Assembly: GCA_017893485.1 (NCBI GenBank)
Contig: CM030366.1
Span: forward strand, 182,160,594 to 182,224,593
Origin: Hemerocallis citrina
Taxonomy: Eukaryota > Streptophyta > Magnoliopsida > Asparagales > Asphodelaceae
Length of the DNA stretch: 64,000 nucleotides
Direction of reading: 5' to 3'
A program made the translations under genes and the position numbers. This document shows, one piece after another, positions 11,938 to 22,084 of this stretch; position 1 is the stretch's first letter, and each line of letters begins with the position of its first letter. The notes under the pieces are model-generated. The model saw only the letters and a program-made list of their open reading frames with translations. It made no database searches and had not been told where the DNA came from.

Positions 11938-13675
11938 TTTAATGAATTCACAATATTTTTCTTATGAGTTTTTTGTTAATTTTTTTTGCAGATATAGACC
12001 CAACTTCTATCAATGTACAAACAAGCAACCTGCTACAACGTGGAAGCGTCGTGCGCTACTCAAATTTTTTTTTCTTTTTCCTTCTTGGAAGCTTCCCACT
12101 AGTGTCTTCCGACCATGTAAAATTTTATTTGAATTGTGGTGAAGTTGGGTAATACAACGATTGGACACACTATGCAAATTTCAAAAAAATGTACAAAATT
12201 TCCATTACAAATTTCTGTTTGGTTACATTTATTTTACAAACTGTCCATTACAAATATAGATACATATAATTTGCATTTTACAATTTCTACAATTGACCAA
12301 ACAAGCATCAAAACAATAAAACAATTGCACAAGTGGAGCTGCTGCTGCTGCTACTTCTCAATTCCTTGTACAGCTGCTGCTTCTCAACTCTTTCTAGTTG
12401 CTGCTACTTCTCCTACTACTACTTCTCCTTATGTTGCTGCTTCTCAACTTCTTCTAGTTGTTGCTTCAATCTCCTTCTACTACTTCTCTTCTACATCTTC
12501 AACTACTTCTGCAAGTTATCTTTTGTGTACAATCAGGAAAAGAAATGCATAAGATGAAAGTATGATTAATTCAACTAACCCAATCAAAATTAATATACTA
12601 AAAATAATGGTAGGCTCAGAACACAGTATTCACACTAGGGTTGCATTGGGGTGCATGCCAACTAGTTCAAATACATAAATAATACCGCATCAGTTAAATA
12701 GAACTTCAAGCATCATTTCAAATCCATAAATACACCCTCCTTCATATAAATAGGGATTTCCGCAGTTGCGTACTCTAAGTGGACAGCAACGTAAATGAAC
12801 AACAAATGCAAATATCAAACCGAAAATACTGATATCAGATACTCAACCATACTCAAGTTTCGGGCCAATAAACTGATATCATTTACCCCCACTATAATCA
12901 AGTTTCAGGCCAGATATCATTTACCCCAACCATACTCAAGTTTCAGGCCAAAAAACTGATATCAGATACTCAACCAAAATGAAGAGCAAGTACAAAATAT
13001 CAGAAACTGAAAAGACTCTCACTCATTCAACTGAGAGCAGCAAATATCAAAATCAAAAAAGTAACTAAACAGCAAATATCAGTTACTCATTAATACCAAC
13101 AACAAATAACAGCTACAATATCTGAAGGAGAGAAGAATGACTCATGTACCCACTTCATCATAAGTGAGTGCGAAACTGATCAGTATGCACAAATACAACA
13201 AGCTCAACAAAGCTACTGACCAAAATTGTAAATAGAAGCCAGAGTATCAAAAATAATTCCCCCTACGCTGATCAGGTATTAATTTTCAACATGTGTTTGT
13301 CATCACTGCCTACACCAACACACAAAAAGAGAGAAAGACAAAACCCCAAAATGAGTAAGAGAGAATCAAATACTTCCCTGGAATATAATAGGTGTCCACA
13401 TAGTGTTCTAGTAGCATCCATATTTTTCATATATGTCCTGAAACAAAATTAGCAAGAAATAAAGATCATAATCCATATAGGTTCGGAAACAAAAAATTGA
13501 TCAATACCATATAGATGCAAGTGTGTAAATGAATAAATGAATGATAAGATACCTCAATCTATATATCATCAGATGTGTCTTCGGAACTTTCTTCTTCCAA
13601 ATTTTTGCCTCTAAACAATGGACTGTAAGAGCTACTTTTCAACAACACCTTTTTTTTTGAAAACACAATATTTAA

Positions 13676-13790
13676 GAGAAGTATATCAGTCAGTATATAT
13701 CAGGTAAGTATATCAGTCAGTGAAGTATATCAGTTATGTATATATCAGGTAATTCCTTTCAAGTTGATATGGAGTTATTCTCATGCATGA
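13676..13790 (+). repeat. GTATATCAGTGAA minisatellite, copy 1
   Basis: Short tandem units of the form AAGTATATCAGTCAGTG, ending in a TATATCAGGTAATT block followed by TTCAAGTTGATATGGAGTTA. The same array and flank recur at 15753-15935. Confidence 0.85.
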
Positions 13791-14526
13791 GTGCATGACA
13801 AGAACCACAGTAGGTGCCCATAATAAATATATTTGTATTCAATTTAACATGAATTAAGGTCAAAGGAATATAAATGTCAACGGTATGCTGCACACCCATA
13901 CCAGTACACCATAATCAGGACAGATACTATGAGCTCTCCTCCAAATCCCCAAGTTAGAGACCTGCATGTTGTTTCAAAACCTAATCATAATTAGAAGTTT
14001 ATAGTATATCAAAGACTGTGATAATAAAAACTATACCATGTTGTGGACAACTTCAAAACTAAGCCAGTGATACCTACATGTGATACCTACTTCGTCAAAT
14101 ATACCATGTTCAGCTAGCTTAATTTTATACAAATTTCCCTCACAATCATGTATACAATTTCAATCATAGTTAATATGATCAGTTGTTTGTGCCAGAAATG
14201 CATAGAACATTGCTAATGCTATCATACATTCACTAATAAAGTCAACTACAGCAAACATGATTTTGTATTTTATGAAGACCTCGCCCCAATAGAATAGTTC
14301 CGGAAGAATATTGTTTATAGAACAGTTATCAAATGATTATACCACAGCTACAACAGAGAACAAAAATCATTATATTTAAGACTGAAATATGTCAAGAAAA
14401 CATGAAAACAACAATCTAATTAGGAAGGAAAGCTTGATAACATATATCAGAGAGCAGTGTCAAATGGTATCAATGATGCATTTGTATCTCATAAAAAAGC
14501 AATGAAACAAAATACAAAGCACTAAC

Positions 14527-15480
14527 AATAATCCCTTTGTAAAAGTGTCCTAACTAAAGTATAGCAACACTAAAGTTGATATGGACTTATCAATATGAAA
14601 GAATCACAAAAACAATGAAGCAGATCGTCAACAGTACCTGAATTGGAACAAATGTAATAGCCCAAGAAAAAATGCGCAGGGTAAGAACACAGAAAACCCA
14701 ACACCAACAATTAAGTGCGAAGAAAGAAATAAGAGTACAGTAGCCTCACCCCAATACAGAGAGCAACAAATATCTGTTGGAGCTAAAAAATAACCTGCAA
14801 AAAAATTGAGGAACAAATAGCACAAAAAGAGAACCACCAAAGTCGCTGATAACACAACCCAAACTACAGAGGAGTAACAAGCAGCATGGCTTATAAGAGG
14901 GAAGAGCCTGAAAGAGACTGCCATATAATCCAAAACAAAGAGTAGAAAGAAACAACCAGTACTGGCAAAAACAAGGGGAGAGCATGGGTGCAATTTGATC
15001 ACACAACACAAAGAAACAGTGCAGGAGGGCACCAAAGCTGATGAGGATTAGGCCTTCTTAAATTAGACCATCTTCTCGTCTCCCGTCACCCATACTCGAC
15101 ACCTCTCATGTACCCAAAATAACCATGAAGTTACCAACATATTGGAGGTGATAATCTGCTACCATCTAGGCCATCAATACTGATCACCTAATCTTACTGG
15201 TTTGTGTGCACAACATGGAAACTACAACCCAATTATTCACTTCTTTTACGGCAAACAACAATAATTACTCCAAAGAGTATTATAGGATCAGAATAAAGCA
15301 TCATCACAAACTTACATTGAAAGTGTAGTATCCATTACAAAATTCATCATATCCATTGTTTGCCCTACTTTTCAAATTCCAACATATTCTCATGTCTACC
15401 TCAAAATTGCGATGAACTATTCTTTATTTGAGGAAGGTTGTAGTTTAACTGTGTTGTAACTTCCATGCTGTGTACACAAA
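14527..15480. repeat. Segmental duplication inside Harbinger, copy 1
   Basis: Starts at AATCCCTTTGTAAAAGTGTCC and continues to ACACAAACCAGCACAA. It matches 15937-16620 closely. Copy 2 lacks about 0.27 kb from the middle of copy 1. Confidence 0.85.
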
Positions 15481-15489
15481 CCAGCACAA

Positions 15490-15650
15490 CGGAGGAGTAA
15501 CTTTTTTTTGGGTACACTGTTTTGGAAATTTTTTGAGGAAAAACTTTTCTCAAAACGCGTTTGGTACATTGTTCTCAACCGCATCTTTTCTGAAAAGATG
15601 CTTCCAGCTGTTTCCCCTCATCTTCGAGTGCGCTCGTGACAATATTTAAG
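15490..15650. repeat. Internal inverted copy of the Harbinger right subterminal region
   Basis: Contains TACACTGTTTTGGAAATTTTTTG, then CGCGTTTGGTAC and AAAAGATGC blocks, then GAGTGCGCTCGTGAC. It is inversely similar to 21170-21300 just inside the right end. The terminal GAGTGCGTTTGGT itself is missing, so this is a duplicated and inverted piece and not a second end. Confidence 0.75.
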
Positions 15651-15752
15651 AGAATTCATTCAAATTCAATTGAAAGGGAGAAATTATACTTCACTATAAT
15701 TTTGGTTGGGCAATTTCTTAACAAATCAGCCTTATTCATGCTAGACTTATCA

Positions 15753-15935
15753 ATAGGTATATCAGTGAAGTGTATATCAGGTAAGTATATCAGTGAAGCG
15801 TATCAGTTGAAAGTATATAGTGAAGTATATCAGTGCAGTATATATCAGGTAAGTATATCAGTCAGTGAAGTATACCAGTGAAGTACATCAGTTATGTATA
15901 TATCAGGTAATTGCTTTCAAGTTGATATGGAGTTA
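15753..15935 (+). repeat. GTATATCAGTGAA minisatellite, copy 2
   Basis: Expanded version of the array at 13676-13790, with at least eight GTATATCAG-type units. It sits just before the second copy of the segmental duplication, so array and segment were probably duplicated together. Confidence 0.85.
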
Positions 15936-15936
15936 T

Positions 15937-16625
15937 TCAATAATCCCTTTGTAAAAGTGTCCCAACTAAAGTATAGCAACACTAAAGTTGATATGGGCTT
16001 ATCAATATGAAAGAATCACAAAAACAATGAAGCAGATCGTCAACGGTACCTGAATTGGAACAATTGTAATAGCCCAAGAAAAATGCCCAGGGTAAGAACA
16101 CAGAAAACCCAACACCAACAATTAAGTGCGAAGAGAGAAATAAGAGTGCAGTAGCCTCACCCCAACACAAAGAGCATAACTGTTGGAGATAAAAAATTAC
16201 CTGCAAAAAGATTGAGGAACAAACAGCACACCTCTCATGTACCCAAAATAACGATGAAGTTACCAACATATTGGAGGTGATAATCTCCGACCATTTAGGC
16301 CATCAATACTGATCACCTAATTTTACTAGTTTGTGTGCACAACATGAAAACTACAACCCAATTATTATCTTCTTTTACGGCAAACAACAATAATTACTCC
16401 AAAGAGTATTATAGGATCAGAATAAAGCATCATCACAAACTTACATTGAAAGTGTAGTATCCATTACAAAATTCATCATATCCATTGTTTGCCTTACTTT
16501 TCAAATTCCAACATATTCTGATGTCTACCTCAAAATTGCGATGAATTCTTCTTTCTTTGAGGAATGTTGCAGTTTAACTGTGTTGTAACTTCCATGTTGT
16601 GTACACAAACCAGCACAATAGTGTG
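15937..16625. repeat. Segmental duplication inside Harbinger, copy 2
   Basis: Near-identical to parts of 14527-15480, with a deletion. An additional GTGTGATCAGTGTTGATGCC-type tail follows at 16621, where similarity to copy 1 ends. Confidence 0.85.
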
Positions 16626-16744
16626 ATCAGTGTTGATGCCTAGCACGGCGGGAGATTATTACCTACTATATATTAGTAACAAAAGCTGTTATTTTGAAAC
16701 CATTGTACTAGTTATTTTGAGACCATGAGAGCTAATCCTATCCC

Positions 16745-17320
16745 AAATAAGAACTGTAGGATCAGAATATAGCGTCATCATATCCATAATTTTAAATTCA
16801 TGTAGTCATACACAAAGGTGTCTCCAAAGGTGTTATCTCCCACCATAGGTTGAATACCAAAAGGTGTTATATCATATATATGAGTATCAATGATCACCAT
16901 GTTGAAAGTTGTCAGACACTCCAAATGTAAGATAACATGTGCAGGTCCAGAACAACGAAGCAACAAGGTTGTCATTATCCAAAATAATAGCTGCAGGATC
17001 AGAATATAATATCGTCATATCCATATTTTCAATACAACTAATCAATTACGAAAGCCTCACAAATATATGAACTATAGGATCAGAATATATCATCATCATA
17101 TCCGTACTTTGAATTGTAGTAATCAATCACAAATGCCTCATCAAATAGTGGCAGATAGGATCAGAATATATCTTCATCACTTCCATATTTTGAATTCTAG
17201 TAATCAATCAGAAAGGTATCACAAATTATCCATTCTTTGAATGCTATTAATCAGTCACAAAGGACCCCCAAATAATGTTATATAGGATCAGAATAAATTA
17301 TCATCACATCCCTAATTGGC
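16745..17320. repeat. AGGATCAGAATAT tandem repeats
   Basis: Five or more diverged units of about 80-100 bp, each with AGGATCAGAATA, then TCATCATATCC, ATATTTTGAATT and TAATCAATCACAAAGG blocks. Single related motifs occur also at about 15280, 16410 and 17540. The units lie just downstream of the transposase gene. Confidence 0.8.
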
Positions 17321-17763
17321 CGTATCCTCAAAACATTCTGTCATTGAACAGTTGTTCAAGCAAATCATCATGATTAGTGTAGAGCTGCAATTTTTAAAAT
17401 TGCCATGCCAGCTACTACTAATGTCTAGTACCCACCCCATACATCACCCATAGTTGAATACATCATTCATTGAGTCAGTATAATGAGAATATAAGTTCAT
17501 TAGAATGCCATCTTCTAACGTAACAAATTATAATAAATTCTGGATCAGAATATACCGTATCCATCATTTCCAGAAACTCAGTCACACACGATGGTCCACC
17601 AACCTGCATGCATACAAATATCATCATCATATATCGCCTGCTTAATACAATAACACACATGTTCTTCAAATAGATGGGCTACAAATGAAAGGAAATAATT
17701 TACAACAAATATATACTACAAGAACAGAAAGTAACCACGAACAAGTACATGCTTATGCTGACA

Positions 17764-19043
17764 TCAATGTCTGGCATTCCACATTGCCATGGCTATTTGA
17801 TCTCTTTTATTATTCATGCGATTCAACTGAGAAGATGACATATCCAACCGCCCAGATGTGGAAGCAATATCTTCAGTGCCTAGGTGATTATTTTGTTCTT
17901 CTACTATGTCTGAAAACAATGAGTCATCGGCAGAATAACTCTTGATAAAATTATGGACTGCACAACATGCAGTTACCATCATAACTTGTCTTGTGTAGAA
18001 GTAATTGGGCATAGACTTGAATATGGCAAACCTTTTTTTGAACACACCAAAGGTTCGCTCTATTACATTCCGTAACCTAGCATGCTGTTTGTTGAAGAGT
18101 TGCATGTATTGGGTGGGTGCATGGTTAGGACCATGGAAATCCTGCAGATGATATGGCTGTCCACGGTAGGGAGCTAAAAACCCAGGCATGTTTGTATACC
18201 CACAGTCTACTAAGTAGTACTTTCCTTCAGGCGGGATTGGCAACAAATTATTGGTTATTGCACTATGTATTACGCGAGAGTCATTAGCGCTTCCTTCCCA
18301 ACCCGCATAAACAAAGGTGAAATTCATGTCAAAATCACAAATAGCCAACACATTTTGACATATGTCACCTTTTCGACCACGGCAACTGTTTTGTCGACTT
18401 GCGGGTACGGTAGCAAGTATTAAAGTACCATCCGCAGCACCAATTGCTCCCTACATTATTGAGGTAGAAAGCTACTACTTTATCAAACGCATTTGATTGA
18501 TTAGAATAAACGGTTTTAAACATGAAAAGCACAAATTACCTCAAACCATGGATAGAAATCTGGGGAAAGCCTGATCTTATCATGGACAACTTCCGGGTCT
18601 GGGTGTTTAATAAGAACTGCCGATGCTCTTACCAAACCATACAACACTTCAGTGAAATGTCTATCAATTGTTTCCAACGAATGATCAAACCTACCACAGA
18701 CAATCCTCAACCTAGTACTATGAGCCACAACGAACAAAAAAATAGCAACACTTTCATAATGTGATATTCGCCTGTTTTGTATCTTCTTCGGCGTTTCCTG
18801 AAGATAATTGTTTGTTATTATAAATTGGCACAAAGCCATAAAACAGTCCTTATTCATGCGAAACACCCAAAAGAATTTGGCATCTGGACCGTCTAAGAGT
18901 TCTTGTAGGTATTCGCGCCCTGATAGTTTGGAGGTTGAGTTAGGACTTTTACTATTATAAAATTGTTCGGCCTGTTGAAGAAAGGCCAAGTCCTCAAGAT
19001 CGGATTCATCAGAACTTGACGACGAATTGCTTGAAGTGTCCAT
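17764..19043 (-). CDS. PIF/Harbinger DDE transposase
   Basis: Two exons, 19043-18540 and 18450-17764, flank an 89-bp GT-AG intron that keeps the frame and gives 396 residues, a normal length for this family. I start at the ATG at 19043 because an acidic serine-rich N-terminus (MDTSSNSSSSSDESDLED) follows it. The N-terminal half holds an HTH-like region of the family (FWVFRMNKDCFMALC, then SVAIFLFVVAHSTRLR, SLETIDRHFTEVL). The nuclease fold shows GAADGT (D175), GWEGSANDSRV, VDCGYTN (D250) and RNVIERTFG (E299), consistent with the DDE triad. It should cut the transposon ends and insert at TWA sites in the nucleus, with the Myb-like protein encoded just upstream. I see no disabling mutation. The usual His after DGT is Leu here. 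Confidence 0.93.
18451..18539 (-). other. Intron of transposase gene
   Basis: Donor GTAATTTG after a codon-complete GAG and acceptor AATGTAG before GGAGCAATT. Removal joins YPWFE to GAIGAADGT, the continuous sequence expected in the DDE domain. The unspliced frame ends after seven intron codons. Confidence 0.9.
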
Positions 19044-19376
19044 CAGTATGGTGGCAAATGCAGTAGTGCAGTACACTGTAACAATTAGATTACATTTACA
19101 TAAAGAAGACTTCTGATTTTAAATACTCTACGACCATAATGGATGTCATATTAATTATAACAGTTACCGATAGAATTGAAACATAAATAGTGACAACAAA
19201 CAGTCCAAATGTAGGAAAACGAGTGCAGATGAAATTAAAACCGATATAATATCAAAGCCCACCATGAACCAATGCATATAATCACCCAACTAATAGTACA
19301 GAAAAATGTCAAATAACTGATACATTTAAATTATACATAATGAAGGTGCTACGTTATGGAATTTAATAAATTACAT
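19044..19376. other. Spacer between the two transposon genes
   Basis: AT-rich, holding the 3' flank of the Myb-like gene and the probable promoter of the transposase gene. No clear motif was singled out. Confidence 0.5.
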
Positions 19377-20364
19377 TTATTTTTTCGAAAGTCTATCTAA
19401 CCACCCTAGCCTCCACTCCGGTTTCATTACCATAAAGGTTTTACGCCAATTTGGGTCATTAGTGATTTTCTCCAGTGCAAAATCAATCATAGCATGATTA
19501 AGCCCATCAATACCAATCAGTACCTGCATGGCATTCTCAATGGAGTACTGGTCGTCTGCGGCAGAGCGATCAACCATGCCGGCCTTCTTCCTATAGTATT
19601 CACTCTTAGCAATGGACTTTTCTGCGTTGGCAGAAACAGCCACATCCATTCTTGAGCTTTTTTTAGCTCGGCCACTGGACCCACCACTAGAGCGTCTCTT
19701 ACGAGACCCCGACCCCGTATGCATTGGCTCGTACTCATCATCATCATCTAAATTTACATGCGGTGCATTGGAGGGAGTGGGGTGGGCGAAATCATACATG
19801 ACCCTATGTTCCTCGTCGAGGTCATACACCCTTTGGGATGAAGCCCTAGATAGCAGACCCTCGGCGGTAGAATCTTGAAAAAGTTTGGTCAGCACATCAT
19901 AGTTTGGCAAACCCTTCGATTTAAATTCAGAAGCTTTAGGGTGAGCCTATTAATAAGTTATTGTGTTGTTAGTTTACAACTATACAAGTAAATAAAAATT
20001 ATATTACGATCATAATCCCACATTAGCATAAAAAAAAAATATTTAAGATGAGAACCTGGACATATGACTTCCAAACTACGGGATCGCAAGTCACTGTCTC
20101 ATTCTCTTTATCCCAACCCATACCGCTTTGATTCTTCAAATCATGAAAGGCTCTCCACTGCATCTTAAGCCGTCCATATTTTTCTTTTATTTGTTTAGGA
20201 TTGTATGAACGGTTACATCGTTGGTTCAATAAATTCAGCAATTGAGACCATTGTCTCGCATCGAATTTTGCACTTTTCAAACTATTCCGATCTACCTCGG
20301 CCTCCATCAACTCAATAAATGTACGCACATGACTTGCGGGCCAAAGACCAAAATCACTGTCCAT
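19377..20364 (-). CDS. Harbinger-associated Myb/SANT-like DNA-binding protein
   Basis: Exons 20364-20056 and 19946-19377 flank a 109-bp GT-AG intron and give 292 residues. I chose the ATG at 20364 because the conserved domain begins within ten codons of it. Residues 1-103 form a Myb/SANT-like domain of the plant PIF ORF1 type: W8, FIELMEAEV, W42SQL, KQIKEKYGRLKMQWRAF, GMGWDKENETV and VVWKSYVQ. Exon 2 continues with AHPKASEFKSKGLPNYDVL, the conserved block ending this domain. A basic, probably nuclear-localising patch (SRKRRSSGGSSGRAKKSSR) lies near residue 175, and an Asn/Trp-rich C-terminus follows. In known Harbinger systems this partner binds terminal sequences and assists transposase entry to the nucleus. 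It precedes the transposase gene by 333 bp on the same strand, and no break is seen. Confidence 0.9.
19947..20055 (-). other. Intron of Myb-like gene
   Basis: Donor GTTCTCATC follows TATGTCCAG, and acceptor AATAG precedes GCTCACCC. Splicing joins KSYVQ to AHPKASEF in frame, as in related proteins. Confidence 0.88.
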
Positions 20365-21311
20365 ATCAATCTCCTTTCCCTTAACGATCAGTAATAAATA
20401 ACAGTCATTATTTTGGTGAGCATAAACAGTATACACTTATAATTTGAGGTTACTAGAGAAATTGTAGATGATGTGTTCTATCCAATAAAAAAACAGTACT
20501 CAAGATCAGCACGGAAGATCTCCGAATCAGCATTCGAAATCACCCAGTTCAACAGATCAGTACCCGATATTTTCAAATCACAGCAAACCCCCCCCCCCCC
20601 AAAAAAAAGAAATTTTTTTTCCAATCCTCAAATCTACACTACGACCGACAAATTAACCCTAAAATAGGAATTTTTTTATGAGGCAAGTGCCCAAATATAG
20701 ACCAATTACCATAACAGCATCAAAAAATTGGGCAAAGATAAGAAACATACCCTCGATTCCTGCTTACCAAACCTGATGAAGTTGTCTCCGACGGATTCCC
20801 TCGACCGGCGTCGGATTCGAGAGCTACGATTTCGAAGACACCTTTTAGCAAAAGCAGATCTGGTCTCTACGACCATGAAGCGAGCTCCGAGCGGTGTGAG
20901 GAGGGGCCCGAAGAGAGCAGCGAATGAGGGTGCGGGGTGAGAAGGAGTGAAAGAAGGCGTTAGGGTTTTCCAGATCTGCCGATTTGATCTAATGGAGAGA
21001 GAGGTGACGACCCGGGGAGAGACGAGAGGGGAGCAGCAGGGGGTTAGGGTTTTTTTTGCTCAACAGATGGGGATCGAAGATGGGGGAAGCAGAGACGAGA
21101 GGGGAGCAGCAGGGGGTTAGGGTTTTTTTTCCTCAACAGATGGGGATCGAAGATGGGGGAAGCAGCCAATAGTCACGAGCGCACTCAAAGATGAGGGAAA
21201 ACAGCTGGAAGAATCTTTTCAGAAAAGATGCGGTTGAGAACAGGGTACCAAACGCGTTTTGAGAAAAAAAATTTCTCAAAAAATTTCCAAAACAGTGTAC
21301 CAAACGCACTC
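20365..21311. promoter_or_regulatory. Right subterminal and upstream region of Harbinger genes
   Basis: Non-coding sequence between the Myb-like start and the right terminus, so it must include the promoter. It contains a C(12)A(8) tract at about 20587, a GC-richer stretch at 20760-20940 that could be a 5' untranslated exon, and two 73-bp repeats at 21018-21163. The terminal 140 bp hold an AT-rich pseudo-palindrome (GAGAAAAAAAATTTCTC). Confidence 0.5.
21018..21163. repeat. 73-bp direct duplication near Harbinger right end
   Basis: Two near-identical copies of a unit with GACGAGAGGGGAGCAGCAGG, TTAGGGTTTTTTTT and AACAGATGGGGATCGAAG. They differ by one base in the centre (GCTC against CCTC). 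Confidence 0.95.
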
Positions 21312-21314
21312 TAA

Positions 21315-21590
21315 GTTTCTGAATACATTCATTCGAGATCGCTAATCTCATCAGAGACCTCATATATACTAAGGTCGCTAGTGGGAATAGTGACAGCAAA
21401 CAAAAAATTCAAAAACATTTAAAACATAGGTTGTTATTCCCATTAGCGACATTTATAATGAATAGGTCGCTAATGAGAATAGCGGCCGCTACTGATGTGG
21501 CACAAGTTAGCCCAGAAGCGCTAATAGTTTCAAAACTGGCCCATAATTGCAAATATTTTGAAAAAGTAGCCTATGACGGTAAAAAATTCC
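21315..21590 (-). mobile_element. Right arm of long-TIR element
   Basis: Inverted match to 10097-10380. It includes AAGGTCGCTAGTGGGAATAG, GCGGCCGCTACTGATGTGGC and AAATATTTTGAAAAAGTAGCC in reversed order and strand. Sequence next to the Harbinger insertion (GTTTCTGAATACATTC) was contiguous with AGGAATCGCTAA at 10591 before insertion. Confidence 0.65.
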
Positions 21591-21611
21591 ATGAGGAGAC
21601 TGGGGAGGAGT

Positions 21612-22080
21612 TTTTTTTCCGCACTAGGCCACTTTTTGAAACTATTTGCAATTTTGAGCACGTTCCCAAACTATTAGTACTTGTGGACTAGTCGTTGGCA
21701 CGTCAACAGCGACCGTTATTCCTATTAGCGACATCTTCCTATAGGAATCGCTAATGGGAATAGCAGTGACTCGTTTATTTTTTTTTTTGAAATTTTTGTT
21801 TATTGTCACTATTCCCATTAGTGACCACAGTATATGTGAAGTTGCCAATCGGAATAGCGACCTTATTTAAAGTGTATTGAGACACTTAGCGAATTCTTGA
21901 GAGTTAGTTCTCTCTGAAAAAAAAAACAATTTTTTTTCTTGAAACTGAGGTAGCTAATCGGAATAGCGAATTTATTTGGGTGATTATTTTGCGAATCTTA
22001 CAGAGTGCAAGGAGATTTAGTCCCCTACTGAGGTCGTTTTTCAGAATAGAGACCTAGGTATACGTAGGTCGCTATTCTGA
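21612..22080 (+). mobile_element. Second copy of the long-TIR element left half
   Basis: Starts GAGGAGTTTTTTTTCCGCACTAGGCC, about 20 bp beyond the right arm of the first element. It is collinear with 10091-10560, including the CTACTGAGGTCGTT...GAATAGAGACC blocks. Similarity stops near 22080, where the LTR fragment begins. It forms a large inverted repeat with 21315-21590. Confidence 0.65.
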
Positions 22081-22084
22081 CCCA

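Larger units (their letters stand above)
11938..17763. other. Non-coding interior of Harbinger element
   Basis: Between the array and the transposase gene I find no gene. At 12333-12530 there is a CTGCTG/CTTCTC triplet-rich stretch. Small repeats lie at 12880-12980 (TCAAGTTTCAGGCC units). Minus-strand frames near 14628-15035 and 15982-16269 are two copies of one duplicated segment and resemble no family I know. The long open stretches there are rich in hydrophobic codons from T-rich DNA. Confidence 0.6.
10602..21311 (-). mobile_element. PIF/Harbinger DNA transposon, apparently complete
   Basis: The left end starts GAGTGCGTTTGGT and the right end finishes ACCAAACGCACTC, an exact 13-bp inverted repeat. 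It is flanked by TAA at 10599-10601 and 21312-21314, the 3-bp TWA duplication of this superfamily. Inside are the two genes expected of plant PIF/Harbinger elements, both on the minus strand: a Myb/SANT-like protein gene and a DDE transposase gene. Both read open across one intron each. At 10,710 bp it is large for the superfamily because of a left subterminal repeat array and a roughly 4.5-kb non-coding interior with internal duplications. I infer it could be autonomous. The sequence alone does not show activity. Confidence 0.9.

Noticed and set aside
12136..12557. Frames with Leu/Cys/Ser runs
   Set aside because: Product of a CTGCTG/CTTCTC repeat tract; no family resemblance.
14628..15035. 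Minus-strand 135-codon frame, hydrophobic
   Set aside because: It lies in a duplicated non-coding part of the Harbinger element. The second copy carries deletions and a different end, and T-rich DNA explains the hydrophobic composition.
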